This document shows, piece by piece, positions 9,036-20,009 of a stretch of DNA of 62,500 nucleotides. A program made the position numbers and the translations under genes. Each line of letters starts with the position of its first letter. The stretch's first letter is position 1. The notes below the pieces were generated by a model that was not told the origin of the DNA, did no database searches, and saw only the letters and a list, made by a program, of their open reading frames with translations. Source of the DNA: Mesostigma viride (Eukaryota > Streptophyta > Mesostigmatophyceae > Mesostigmatales > Mesostigmataceae); assembly GCA_009746045.1 (NCBI GenBank), contig RPFO01000080.1, positions 2,980,251-3,042,750 of the forward strand, written 5' to 3'.

Positions 9036-12000
9036 GCTGATGCAAACGGCAGAGGCTTGGCCACCGATGACAGGGCTTTCTCACCGCGAAGTCTCACGGA
9101 CCCTGATGACCGGGAGATATTTTTCCTCCAATATTTTGCTGAGATGCAGCTGGTGGCGCAGACGCAGGCTATCCACCGGGCCTTGGTCGACCTCCAGATC
9201 CCGCTGACAACGATGCAAGAGGTTCGACTAGGAATGAAGTCGGCGGACCAAGAAATGCGGGACCTGGAACGCGAGTATGAACAAAGCAAGCAACTCCTCC
9301 ACCAGATGGCAGCGGGTGTGAAGGAGGACCCTACCTTTGAACCGGCTGTAACGGCACGCAATGAAGCCTTGACACGATACCAAGTCTCCCTCAAGTCCCT
9401 TGAGGCCGTCTGCGGCAAGAAGGCAGACCTCTGCAAGACGCGGCTAACGCAAAAGCGTTTGCTGCGTGCCGTCCAGGATGCCTGTCGAGGCATGGAGGTG
9501 GAAGGTGAGCCCTGCCAGCTGTCCTCCGAAGCGGATATTGAAACTGTTCTGGGCAAGGTGGGACAAGCCATGGATGAATGTAAGAAGACACTGGAGCCAT
9601 CGGTGCAGGCGACGCAAGAGGCGCTCAAGCAGCTCCAGCTCTGTCTGGAGAGGCAACACGCCGCCGCCCAACAGGTGAAGCCATGGCTCATGGAGGCGTG
9701 CAGCTTGGCTGGTCCTGTGATACACAAGGCTGTCCAGGCCATGGAGCAGGAGTATAACGGTCCTGCAATGAATGAAGCGAAGTTCCTGCGGACAAGGCTC
9801 CACGCGGAGGGCCAGGAGCTGGCAGGGCTGGTTCTTCAGCACGAGACCTTGAAGGATTCCGAGTTGAAGATGGGGCTACTGCTGCGCGACTTGCAAGCAG
9901 AGAGCGACCGCGCCAAACGGCTGCGCTTAGAGGTTGAGTTAGCTGCTGGCAAGGAGGGGGGGGCAGGAAGCCGACAAGAGGAGCTGGCAGCAACAGAGAG
10001 GAGGCAGCATGAGCTTGAGGAAAAGCGGCAGGCACTGCTGGTGTCTGTCACCAACACGCAGTTCTTGAAGCTCTTCCCCGAGGCAGACTTGAGCCCCGAG
10101 AAGGCGGACCAGCTTAGCAGGGTGCTGCCAGCAAATGCAAGGGGAACCTCAGGTAGCCGAGGGGATGATATCTATGACGCAAAGTGGAGCTTGAAGAAGT
10201 TCCGTGATGGCTTGGGCACGCAGCTGGCGCCCCATGTGCGGCTGGTGGAGGATCATGAGGGCACGCAGTGGGTCATCAAGGAGCTGGGTCTTACAAGGGA
10301 GCTGAGGAGGGAAGGCAACCGACTGCAGGTACTGCAGCACCCGCTGGTGATCCGGCTGGAGCGGATCTTCTTTGACAAGGAGATGGCCTACCTGCAGATG
10401 CCCTACTGCAAGAAAGGCAACCTTCGCCCGTGGTTTGAGACCATCAAGCGGAAGGCGGCACAGAACGTGCCCCTCACTGTGTCTGAACGCCAGCAGGTGT
10501 ACTCCACCATGAGGCAGGTATTCCAGGCGGTGGCGTTCATCCACCGCAAGGGCGTGGTTCACCGTGACTTGAAACCGGAGAACATTCTGTTGCAAGATGA
10601 TGGGAACATTGCCCTCTGCGACTTTGGCGTCAGCCACGACGTGTCTGGCCAGTACCAGACTACCGTGACGACATCGGGTAGGGGGCACACAGCTGCGTAT
10701 GCCGCCCCCGAGGTGCTTTTGCCATTAGCCATGCCATCAGCCAGGCAGTTCCCGTTTGCGCAGGACCTGTGGTCTCTCGGGGTAATGCTGACGGAGCTAG
10801 AGAGCGGCTCGCTGCCTACCCTCAACTTCGTCAACAACCGCCTCGAGCTCCCGGTTCCCTCCCTGGATACACCCTCGGCAAGCAATCCCTCCTCACCCTC
10901 ACAAAAGGACCCCTGGGTGGCCTCCCTGCGAAAGCTGTCCGCAAGCCTGCTTCAGGTTGACCCCTCGAAGCGACCCTCGGTTGACGACGCACTGAGCGAC
11001 CCGGACGGCTTCCTGGCGCGGGACCTCGCGCAGGCCCAGCAAGCGCACGAGCGGCACATGCATGCGGTGAGCAGCTTCCTGGAGAGCCTGCGGCGCTCGC
11101 CCTCCCGCTCCCAGGTCCACTCGATAACACTGACATCTTGGGACAACCTGGACGCGTTTGTGGCCTGTCTACTCGCGGAGTTCTCTTCTGACGGGCTCGA
11201 CCTGCTGCGCACGCTATCGTTTGAATGCGACGGGGTGCGCCTCCCCCTGTCCGAGGTGATGGATCGGTTCTTTCAGGCCGTAGTGCTGCCCAAGTACGGC
11301 ATCTTTGAGCAAGGAGGGGCGGACGGTGCATTCGGCCAGGCTGACCAGGTTCAAGAAGGCGTGGCCTTCCTGCCCAAGGCAGGTTCCGAGGACGGCGATG
11401 CCAGGGCGCATCACCTGCAGCAGATGCGCGGCGTGGGCCGTGCGCTGGCTAAGGCCGTTCTTGAGTGCCTGCATGTCCCTGTCCGCTTCTCCACTGCCAT
11501 GTGCTGCTGTCTGGTGGGGGACGGTTCCCTGGCCGACGTCACGGCCAGCGAGTGCCTTGACATGTTGGAGGAGTTTGATGTGGACGAGGCGCGCCGCATG
11601 CGCACAACGCTGGCCACGACGCATGGCAACGGTCAGGAGCTCATGATGACGGTGTCCATGTTGATGGGGAAGGGCAGCCAGGATCACACGCCAATCACCG
11701 ATGCCAACAAGGCCAACGTGGTACGTGCCGCGGCGCAGCAGAGGCTGGTGGGGGTGCGGCAAGAAGAATTGGAGGCCCTGCGTAAGGGTTTCCTGTCCCT
11801 GTGCAACCTCCTAGAGGATGAGCTGAAGCTGCTGACAGGACAGGGCATGGCGACGCTCTTCTTCGGGCAGGAGTACGTGGATGTCGACAAGGCCATTGCT
11901 GCGTTTGAGTTTTCGGAGGAATGGGAGCCGACTCAGGTTGCTGCCGCCGAGTCGGACGATGAATGGTGGGTGGAAGAGCCACCATGTCCTGCCAGCAAAG

Positions 12001-12527
12001 AAGATGCATCGAAGTGGCTGCGGCAGTTCATCCGAGAAGCCTCAGAAACCGGGCTGCGCCTGTTGGGTCTGCGCGCGTTTGGCAGCATCCATGGGCTTGC
12101 CAACGGCAGGTGCTTGGTCCTCCCTGGAGACGGCTCGCAGGAGCTTCCTGTTTTTGACCGGAACACATGCCGCGTGTACCTGCCGGTCAACTGCAAGGAC
12201 TATGCTGGCTTCCGACGTGGGATGGAGCGTGCGCTGCGGGCAGGGGAGCATGGCGTGCGGACTGATGCCCAGAATGCGGCGAGGATGTCAAGGGATGAGC
12301 TGGATGTGATTGTCACGGCCATGAGGCGTGAGGTTCGAGCCGGGGGCTGGTACCGTTGCCCCAACGGCCACCCGTACGCCATTGGGGAGTGCGGCGGGGC
12401 TATGCAAGAGGCCACGTGCCCGGCGTGCGGACGAGGCATTGGAGGCCAGCAGCACAGGGTTCGGGGAGACAACCAGGTTGCGCTGGACATTGACGGCGCA
12501 CAGCGACCAGCTTGGTCTAACCAATGA
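9036..12527 (+). CDS. Terminal exon: coiled coil - protein kinase - HECT E3 ligase - RZ zinc finger
   Basis: This 1163-codon exon follows a strong pyrimidine-tract acceptor (gctttacccag) and ends at TGA. Counting from its first codon, residues about 30-360 are a charged coiled coil. Residues about 385-660 are a protein kinase: VIK lysine 415, HRDLKPEN (Asp 511), CDFG (Asp 529), AAPE (Glu 559) and DLWSLGV, with a degenerate glycine loop. Residues about 700-1075 match HECT: N-lobe VLPKYGIF, GVGRALAKAVLE and ITDANKANVV, then a C-lobe LPVFDRNTCRVYLP with candidate catalytic Cys 1045. Residues about 1100-1145 are an RZ finger: WYRCPNGHPYAIGECGG, then CPAC. HECT ligases carry ubiquitin as a thioester; RZ fingers occur in RNF213 and ZNFX1. 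The kinase motifs look active. A ubiquitin-signalling role, perhaps in immunity, is inference. The phase-0 join to the ankyrin exons is inferred. Confidence 0.9.
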   Translation, partial: ADANGRGLATDDRAFSPRSLTDPDDREIFFLQYFAEMQLVAQTQAIHRALVDLQIPLTTMQEVRLGMKSADQEMRDLEREYEQSKQLLHQMAAGVKEDPTFEPAVTARNEALTRYQVSLKSLEAVCGKKADLCKTRLTQKRLLRAVQDACRGMEVEGEPCQLSSEADIETVLGKVGQAMDECKKTLEPSVQATQEALKQLQLCLERQHAAAQQVKPWLMEACSLAGPVIHKAVQAMEQEYNGPAMNEAKFLRTRLHAEGQELAGLVLQHETLKDSELKMGLLLRDLQAESDRAKRLRLEVELAAGKEGGAGSRQEELAATERRQHELEEKRQALLVSVTNTQFLKLFPEADLSPEKADQLSRVLPANARGTSGSRGDDIYDAKWSLKKFRDGLGTQLAPHVRLVEDHEGTQWVIKELGLTRELRREGNRLQVLQHPLVIRLERIFFDKEMAYLQMPYCKKGNLRPWFETIKRKAAQNVPLTVSERQQVYSTMRQVFQAVAFIHRKGVVHRDLKPENILLQDDGNIALCDFGVSHDVSGQYQTTVTTSGRGHTAAYAAPEVLLPLAMPSARQFPFAQDLWSLGVMLTELESGSLPTLNFVNNRLELPVPSLDTPSASNPSSPSQKDPWVASLRKLSASLLQVDPSKRPSVDDALSDPDGFLARDLAQAQQAHERHMHAVSSFLESLRRSPSRSQVHSITLTSWDNLDAFVACLLAEFSSDGLDLLRTLSFECDGVRLPLSEVMDRFFQAVVLPKYGIFEQGGADGAFGQADQVQEGVAFLPKAGSEDGDARAHHLQQMRGVGRALAKAVLECLHVPVRFSTAMCCCLVGDGSLADVTASECLDMLEEFDVDEARRMRTTLATTHGNGQELMMTVSMLMGKGSQDHTPITDANKANVVRAAAQQRLVGVRQEELEALRKGFLSLCNLLEDELKLLTGQGMATLFFGQEYVDVDKAIAAFEFSEEWEPTQVAAAESDDEWWVEEPPCPASKEDASKWLRQFIREASETGLRLLGLRAFGSIHGLANGRCLVLPGDGSQELPVFDRNTCRVYLPVNCKDYAGFRRGMERALRAGEHGVRTDAQNAARMSRDELDVIVTAMRREVRAGGWYRCPNGHPYAIGECGGAMQEATCPACGRGIGGQQHRVRGDNQVALDIDGAQRPAWSNQ

Positions 12528-13854
12528 GCGACATCTGCTGTGAACTGCACATGCTTAGCAGATACGTCATCAGGTACTCACAGATGTGATCTGAGCCAAG
12601 GAATTATTGTGCTGTCATGTTTCATGGTGAATGCCCCCCGAAGGCATGTATCCTGACGTGACGATGTTGGTGGATGAAATTGGGAGAAGAATTCGTGTCC
12701 TCGGCCCCCCTGGCCTGGGCACGCCATTGACCAGGTCTTGTCTGTGAGCATGTATGCCATGCACGGCTGAACTCATGCGTGATGGCAACATATGGTTGTC
12801 TCCTTGATATGTCAACATTTGTCGACATATGATGGCACCATACGTCGGTTTTGGCATATGTTGATGACACGATGCTTCGTCAAGTCCGGTGTTTTTCGCA
12901 GCGCCACCCACATCTGTTTGGTGATTTTCCTTGGAACAAGCTCTATCAACTGGTCATGTCCCGGCTGGATCCCGTCGTATCTATGCGCATCTAAACCACT
13001 CGTGCCTGCTCACCTTTGGCGATTTTCCACATCATGTGCGCCAATTTTTTTTTAGTCACCGCCACGTTGCGTCTTTCCAGGCAGTACCGTCTGCGCTGCG
13101 GGCTGTTAGCTCCCACCGACCGTTGCACCGTGCTGCGATATCTTGTATTTGTCTTTGCACTGCGTGCAGCTTTCTTGGACATTTGGAAGCATTGCCTGGC
13201 TGGCGTACTGACTGACATGACCTATTAATGGTAGCATCCATTCCATCAAGCATTTACCCGCGGGAGGCACGCCAGACGGCTCGCCTAGGGTAGCGTGCTG
13301 TTGTTTAGATAGATGTTGTAGTTAGTGATGTTGTTTAGATAGATGTTGTAGGTAGCTGATGTAGATAAATTAGACCGGTAGGACTGTTTGCACCCATCCA
13401 TCCATCCATCAACGCAGTCACGTGTCTATTAATCCATCCATCGGGGTTAATGCTACGTGACTCCCCAACTGACGGGAGCACGAGTCTAATTAATTAATTA
13501 ATCCATTCCATCCCATGCTCCCCTCCCACTGAGGACTTATGCTCACGTGCATGACGCAGTAACGTGTCTATTAATTGATAAATTAATTGATTGATGGTAG
13601 CTCCATTGAGGGTGATTCCTCGTGTTGAATGGGGTATTTATTTCCATCGAGGGTGACTCCTCGTGTTAAATGGCGGGAGAGCGATCGCAGCAGTGGTGCT
13701 TACCTTGGACACTCATGGCCGCTAGGAACACCTGCCCTGATCACGCGAGGTTGTTTTTAGCTAAACGGTCTAGGTCTCGACGAACGTTAGGCAGCCATAA
13801 TTTTTTATGTCCACGGCTACACATATCCACATCCATTCATTCCCATCATCCTGA
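12528..13854. other. Intergenic, low-complexity and LINE-tail scraps
   Basis: There is no gene. A gttgtttagatagatgttgta motif is repeated near 13303-13350, followed by ATCC-type repeats. Scraps of the LINE tail lie at 13411-13436 and 13502-13580 (CCATTCCATCCC, ACTTATGCTCACGT, then TATTAATT). A sequence near 12790 (TTGATATGTCAACAT) recurs near 14470. No polyadenylation signal of the preceding gene was recognised. Confidence 0.6.
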
Positions 13855-14365
13855 ACGCTGATTTGCCCTATGTTTCCCACATTATTAGGCACAGGCGCCT
13901 GGGCCTAGCCGGGCACCTGGCCCGCACAGATCAGGTAGACACATCAGATAGACTAGCTGGCACCAAAACCGCCCAGCCTGGGCGATATGTCCTCACCTGG
14001 CGTGCCCCAGGCCGCGCGCGGCAGGGTCGCCACCCGTGGACTTTTCGTGATAATAGACTCGGCATGGACATGTGCTACACTAGACGCGACGGGCTCACGC
14101 CCGGGCAGCCTCCTGGTTTGTCTGTAATATGGAGGCAGATGGTACGCAAGGATAGATGGCATGTAGTAGTGATGAAGGAGACCACCCCCAAGTCTGTGGG
14201 GGCTCCGCGTGTGATCGCATATGGCACTCGTAGCGATTCGGGCCGCGGTGCATGCCCACACCCCTGTAACTAGGACCTAGATAGCTTACACCATCCATTC
14301 CATCCCATGTTCCCCTCCCACTGAGGACTTATGCTCACGTGACGCAGTCACGTGTCTATTAATTA
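13855..14365 (+). mobile_element. LINE family, 5'-truncated 3' end copy
   Basis: The sequence matches the last 500 bases of the long LINE copy at 14628-17250, from the codons reading LPYVSHIIRHRRLGLAGHL through the 3' tail to TTAATTAA. It keeps the C-terminal end of the ORF2 frame (ORF 13863-14273) but has small insertions relative to the other copies: TAA at the GATAATAG site and CATG at GGTGCATGCCC. The hairpin CACGTGAC-GCA-GTCACGTG sits just before the TTAATTAA end. Confidence 0.9.
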
Positions 14366-14510
14366 ATCCTGAACGACTCGACAAACGCGGATGAGATAAT
14401 AGCAGGCTCGAGCTACCATGGTCCCAGGTGTGGATTCTTCCAGATTTCTGGCCTGCATTGGTTGTCTCTTGATATGTCAACATTATCACCTACATACATT
14501 ACCGCGGACG

Positions 14511-14610
14511 CCGGTGATAGACTCGGCATGGACATGTGCTACCCTAGACGTGACGGGCTCACACCCGGGCAGCCTCCTGGTTTGTCTGTAATATGGTCTG
14601 TAATATGGAG
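14511..14610 (+). mobile_element. LINE fragment
   Basis: About 100 bases of the same family (GATAGACTCGGCATGGACAT to TCTGTAATATGG), with the last 12 bases duplicated (TCTGTAATATGG twice). It abuts the next, longer copy. Confidence 0.75.
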
Positions 14611-14627
14611 GCATTGACTATGTTGTA

Positions 14628-17250
14628 ATGCGCAAGCGTCATCAAGGATCTGTACTAGCTGCTCGCTCGCATGTGATCCCCCTGGTGCGCTCCGATCATC
14701 GCATCGTCACCGCCCGCATCCGCCTGCGATTCCCCTCGCCCTTTCGTAAGCACGTGGCACCACCTGATTTGCGCACACTTCAGTTGCTCGAGAAATCTGA
14801 CGACGCTCTGGAGGACTTCCCTGAAAAACGCGCCCACAAGCGCGCCGCAGAGGCGTTCGTCGATGCGCTGGACATCCCGGCCAGCCACGCCCAGCTGTTC
14901 GCTGCCGGCCCGGCCTCGGCCCTTCGGCACCTCGCTGACAAGCTGCCCGCGGCCGGGGCCCTACTGCCCCCCGCCGCCCGCCCCGCTTCACCAGCCTGCA
15001 CCGGCTCCCCGCCGTCATCCAGGCCCGGCAAGCCCTGCGCGACAACCGCGACCCCGCCCGCTACGCCCGCCTCAAAGCCGATTACCACTCTGCCATCCGG
15101 CAGGCGACCAAGGAGCAGGAGGACCTTCATGTCCGCGAGTACTTCGCCCACCTCAAGGACCAGCACGGCAAGTACGCCTGGACCCGCCTGCGTCACGCCC
15201 AACGGCCCGCCGGCGGCGCGCAGCCGGCGCCGCGGACGCTCTCTGGCTCACCGCAGCAGCAGCTCGACCAGTGGTATTCCTCCCAGTCCCGGCTGCTCGG
15301 CGCCCCCCCGCCGCCTCCGCCGCTTGGCCCTCTGGCGGCCGCACGCCTGGCAGTAGCACCGGCGGACGTCCCTGCGCCGCCCACGCCGCCCGCCGCTGAG
15401 CAGGACTACACGTACCCAGCCCTGACGGAACCCCTGGCCCACCCCAACGAGCTCCCGCCGTTCACCGAGCTCGAGCTGAGCACCGCCGCCAAGCAACTCC
15501 GCTTCTATGCTGCCGTTGGACCTGACCAGCTCCCAGCCCCGGTGATTAAGCTGACGGCGCTCACGGGGTTTCTGCTTGACGTCTGCAACCGGATCCTGCT
15601 TGCCGACGCGCCGCCGATTCCTGAGTGGCAGCACAGCTACCGTATTATGCTGTACAAAAACAAAGGTTCCCCTGACGACCCCGCCAACTACAGAGGAGTC
15701 TGCATCCAGAGCGCCGCACTTAAGTTGTTCATGCGCATGATCCTCAACCGCCTTCGTTCTGCCTCGACTGTCACCTTGGGGAAAGTCAAATGGGCTTCCG
15801 TCCTGGGCGCAACACCGTCATGGCCATCTTCGTCGCGCGTCGCCTCTTCGAGGAAATCGCTCTCCTGCAACCTGGTGAGTTTCCCGCCATCCTGATCTTC
15901 GTCGACTTCATCAAGGCTTTTGATTCTGTCCTCTGGGACGCTCTATGGGCTGTACTTGCTCGCGCTCGCGTCCCCACTCCCCTGATTACCGTCATCCGCA
16001 CGCTGTATGAGGGGTCGACCACTTCGGTGCGCACTCAACACGGCATTACCCCGCCCTGCCCACTGCAGACCGGCGTCTGGCAGGGTTGCGTCCTGTCGCC
16101 GTACCTGTTTATTATTGTAGTGGATTATGTTATGCGCCAGGCACGTGCTCGCTTTGCTAGCATTGCAGGCCGTGCCCCTGGCCTAGCGATCACGAACGAG
16201 CTTGGGGAAGGGGGGCCGACTAACAAGCAGAATTTACTAGCTGACCTCATTTATGCCGACGACATCACGCTCATCGAGAAGCCGGAGTCTGCCCAACTTT
16301 GGCTGGACTGCCTGGCGCTCGAGGCTCGGGCGGTTGGTCTAGAAATCAGCCCCAAAACGGAGGCCCTGGCCCTCGGCATGGCAGGGCCCCCACCCACACT
16401 CCGCCTCTTAGACGATGCCGAGGTCAACTACCCTACTTCAGGCCGCTTCAAGCTGCTCGGCAGTTGGCTTCCCGACTGCGAGGACGACATGACGACACGG
16501 ATCGGCATGGCGTGGGCGCACCTCCATGACCACCGCCGCTGGTGGAGCAACCCCGCCCTACCCCGGATCGTCAAGCGTGACCTCTTCAAGGTCGTCATTC
16601 TGACGATCCTGACCTACGGCGCCGAGACGTGGACACTGATGCAGGAGCTGGAGCAACGACTCGACGGCGCCGTCACCAAGATGCTGCGCAAGGCCCTTAA
16701 CATCCCCTTTGGTTTGCACATTAGTAATGAGGATTTGTACGCTGATTTGCCCTATGTTTCCCACATTATTAGGCACAGGCGCCTGGGCCTAGCCGGGCAC
16801 CTGGCCCGCACAGATCAGGTAGATACATCAGATAGACTAGCTGGCACCAAGCCCGCCCAGCCTGGGCGATATGTCCTCACCTGGCGTGCCCCCGGCCGCG
16901 CGCGGCAGGGCCGCCACCCGTGGACTTTTCGTGATAGACTCGGCATGGACATGTGCTACACTAGACGTGACGGGCTCACCCCCGGGCAGCCTCCTGGTTT
17001 GTCTGTAATATGGAGGCAGATGGTGCGCAAGGATAGATGGCAAGTAGTGATGAAGGAGACCACCCCCAAGCCTGTGGGGGCTCCGCGTGTGACCAAGTAT
17101 GGCATTCATAGCGATTCGGGCCGCGGTGCCCACACCCCTGTAACTAGGACCTAGATAGCTTATACCATCCATTCCATCCCATGTTCCGCTCCCACTGAGG
17201 GCTTATGCTCACGTGACGCAGTCACGTGTCTATTAATTAATTAATTAATG
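14628..17250 (+). pseudogene. LINE ORF2 (endonuclease end, reverse transcriptase, 3' end), broken
   Basis: This is the longest copy of the family here. It begins inside the APE-type endonuclease (VRSDHRIVTARIRLRF matches the SDH end of that domain). A linker follows, then the RT: VGPDQLPAPV, YRIMLYKNKGSPDDPANYRG, GFRPGRNTV, VDFIKAFDSV, LQTGVWQGCVLSPYLF and the catalytic YADD in LIYADDITLIE. The frame is broken at least twice. A 2-base deletion near 15768, compared with the copy at 61190, separates the 15542-15895 part from the 15790-17154 part, and the N-terminal portion is in another frame. The C-terminal half is otherwise open for 454 codons. The tail ends with the hairpin and TTAATTAATTAATTAA. 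The element mobilises by target-primed reverse transcription; this copy is 5'-truncated and dead. Confidence 0.9.
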
Positions 17251-17396
17251 GAGGCAGATTATACGCAAGGATAGATGGCAAGTACTGATGAAGGAGACCA
17301 CCCCCAAGTCTGTGGGGGCTCCGCGTGTGACCACGTATGGCATTCATAGCAATTCAGGCGCCGTGGTGCCCACAACCCTGTAACTAGGACCTAGAT
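17246..17396 (+). mobile_element. LINE 3' fragment, left half of a copy split by an inverted copy
   Basis: It runs from GGAGGCAGATTATACGCAAG to GACCTAGAT. The right half continues at 18088 with the same GACCTAGAT, so the inverted copy between them was inserted into this one. Confidence 0.85.
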
Positions 17397-18087
17397 TAAT
17401 TAGTTTAATTAATAGACACGTGACTGCGTCACATGAGCATAAGTCCTCAGTGGGAGGGGAACATGGGATGGAATGGATGGTGTAAGCTATCTAGGTCCTA
17501 GTTACAGGGGTGTGGGCATGCACCGCGGCCCGAATCGCTACGAGTGCCATATGCGATCACACGCGGAGCCCCCACAGACTTGGGGGTGGTCTCCTTCATC
17601 ACTACTTGCCATCTATCCTTGCGTACCATCTGCCTCCATATTACAAACAAACCAGGAGGCTGCCCGGGCGTGAGCCCGTCGCGTCTAGTGTAGCACATGT
17701 CCATGCCGAGTCTATTATCACGAAAAGTCCACGGGTGGCGGCCCTGCCGCGCGCGGCCTGGGGCACGCCAGCCGCCAGGTGAGGACATATCGCCCAGGCT
17801 GGGCGTTTTTGGTGCCAGCTAGTCTATCTGATGTGTCTACCTGATCTGTGCGGGCCAGGTGCCCGGCTAGGCCCAGGCATCTGTGCCTAATAATGTGGGA
17901 AACATAGGGCAAATCAGCATACAAATCCTCATTACTAATGTGCAAACCAAAGGGGAGCGGGGGCCTTGCGCAGCATCTTGGTGACGGTGCCGTCGAGTCG
18001 TTGCTCCAGCTCCTGCGTCAGTGTCCAGGTCTCGGCGCCGTAGGTCAGGATCGTCAGAATGACGACCTTGAAGAGGTCACGCTTGAC
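17397..18087 (-). mobile_element. LINE copy, inverted, with 9-bp target duplication
   Basis: Minus-strand copy carrying the end of ORF2 (frame 17498-17945) and the whole 3' tail. It is flanked by GACCTAGAT at 17388-17396 and 18088-18096, a clean 9-bp duplication, showing insertion into an existing tail of the same family. It shares the CATG and TAA insertions of the 13855 copy, so both belong to one subfamily. Confidence 0.9.
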
Positions 18088-18192
18088 GACCTAGATAGCT
18101 TGCATCATCCATTCCATCCCATGTTCCCCTCCCACTGAGGACTTATGCTCACGTGACGCAGTCATGTGTCTATTAATTAATTAATCAATTAA
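18088..18192 (+). mobile_element. LINE tail, right half of the split copy
   Basis: Continues the fragment at 17246-17396 through CCATTCCATCCC, the tail hairpin (here with one mismatch, GTCATGTG) and a long TTAATTAATTAA run. A TTAA in that run is the target of the next element. Confidence 0.85.
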
Positions 18193-18196
18193 TTAA

Positions 18197-19844
18197 CCCA
18201 TAGCCCGCTAACCCCCCAACCTGTCGGGGGGGTTGACTAACGGTCGAATTTCGCGCCGCGCCGAGAGCGCCGCGCCACTTGTGACGGAGGACAGTTGTCC
18301 GGTGGGTCCGGGAACACTTAGGGACGAAGGTGATGAATAGGTTTGGGGGTAATATCCGCCATAGCCTGGTAATTATAGGGCTGTAATCATAGGGGGTCAC
18401 GTGACTTTGGCGGGAAATTTTCACTCGCGCGCGCGTGACGAGATATGGCTGCCAACGTGCCGTTATCAGGGAAATTTTGCGTCTCGCGGCTAGAAACGTT
18501 TTAGAATGTTGCTCAGAATGATGATGCGTGATTTTCGTAGGTCAGGCATGGCCAAACTTGTAGGATTGGGAAAATTCAGTTGGAAAAATACTGCCTTCTT
18601 GGTCGTCAGTGCCAGATGAGTAATCGCTTATCATATTTCCATTTTATACTCAAGGCCGGGCAGTCTGCGCCAGCCCAAGCATCCAGATTTGGTACGGGAT
18701 GTCCACTGATGCGTTTGCTGGGAATGCGGACGCGTTTATAGGTAATCTTTGAACGCAACATCAACTGGTAATCATGAAGGATGCATGCATGATGCGGCTA
18801 TGGCGACCTATGCCTGTAAAGCAATGGTATGTGTGAGATATGAGGGTCCCGGCCATGCACTGGAATCCGGTCAGGTCGTGAATGAGCCAGGTACGGCAAC
18901 GTGTTTGCGTGTCCTTTGCAGCGGAATACGTCTCCCATGCATTATATTTGACGAGATTTTTGGTGCACCTTTTAGCAAGCTTCCATCTGCTGTAAAGAGC
19001 GGTATTAGCCCTGAAAGTGACCAGTTTATGGCATTTCTTTGGAGCATATCATTTCGTTAATGCAGGTAGGCAACATGTTTGTATTCCAGCACCTTTGGCA
19101 ATATTTGAAACAGCTTGTTATAATGCATTCTTGTATTGCATGTCATAGTTGGCTGTTTACGCGCGCGTAACCCACACACGTATATGAGCACCTTATATAG
19201 GCCTAATGGGTTATCCGGGTGGTCTGACCCAAGGAAACCACCATAATTTGGACTATCCAACTAAGTTGTCCAATGTTGATATTGAGATTTCCTACCCTAC
19301 CTGGGAAGTTAGGGGGGGGGTAGACTTTTCCTTGGGGAAAAAAGATCGTCTTTTGGCCAACTTTGAGTAGAGCTATCATCCAAATCGACGGGCTCACACC
19401 CGGGCAGCCTCCTGGTTTGTCTGTAATATGGAGGCAGATGGTACGCAAGGATAGATGGCATGTAGTAGTGATGAAGGAGACCACCCCCAAGTCAGTGGGG
19501 GCTCCGCGTGTGACCGCGTATGGCATACATAGCGATTAGTAGGGCCGCGGTGCCCACACCCCTGTAACTAGGACCAAGATAGCTTACACCATCCATTCCA
19601 TCCCATGTTCCCCTCCCACTGAGGACTTATGCTCACGTGACGCAGTCACATGTCTATTAATTAACTAAATCATCCAAATGCTTTGATAAAGCCAAGGTAT
19701 TATTATTGCATATTCTGAAAGCCCTTGAAGTGTAGATACTCCTAGCATCTTGGTTGGGGGTATTTGGAGTTGTGGCCTGTGAGTTATGATTTTTTTAATT
19801 TTCAGGGGTATGAAAGTGCCAAAAATGGGTCAGCGGACTAAGGG
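18197..19844. mobile_element. TTAA-flanked inverted-repeat element (non-autonomous)
   Basis: TTAA at 18193-18196 and 19845-19848 flank imperfect terminal inverted repeats: CCCATAGCCCGCTAACCC on the left and CCCTTAGTCCGCTGACCC read from the right. TTAA duplication is the hallmark of piggyBac-type transposition. No transposase reading frame is seen in the 1.65 kb, so the element depended on another copy. A LINE 3' fragment (19386-19668) was later inserted. Caution: both TTAA sites lie in TTAATTAA-rich DNA, so the duplication alone is weak; the inverted repeats carry the case. Confidence 0.65.
19386..19668 (+). mobile_element. LINE 3' fragment with 11-bp target duplication
   Basis: A 283-bp 5'-truncated copy running from the GACGGGCTCACACC position to TCTATTAATTAACTAA. 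It is flanked by ATCATCCAAAT at 19375-19385 and 19669-19679. This gives the clearest view of how the family inserts: severe 5' truncation, an A/T-rich 3' end and a roughly 11-bp duplication. Confidence 0.9.
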
Positions 19845-20009
19845 TTAATTAATTAACTAAGGGTTAATTAATTAATTCTAATTAATCACCTAGATAATTA
19901 TGCGCATTTAAGGCTGTGCGGCTATATGCACCATTGACAGATGATTGCCATGTATTCAAGCATGAGGCCATGGAGATGCCATGAGCTCGAGAGCAATAGA
20001 GTGCACAAT

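Noticed and set aside
8939-12550. Many open frames antisense or out of frame to the kinase-HECT exon
   Set aside because: Shadows of a long GC-rich coding exon; none shows a domain, while the sense frame shows four.
17397-18192. Twin-priming (5' inversion) of a single LINE insertion
   Set aside because: The inverted part contains the complete 3' tail and is flanked by its own 9-bp duplication, so two separate insertions explain it better.
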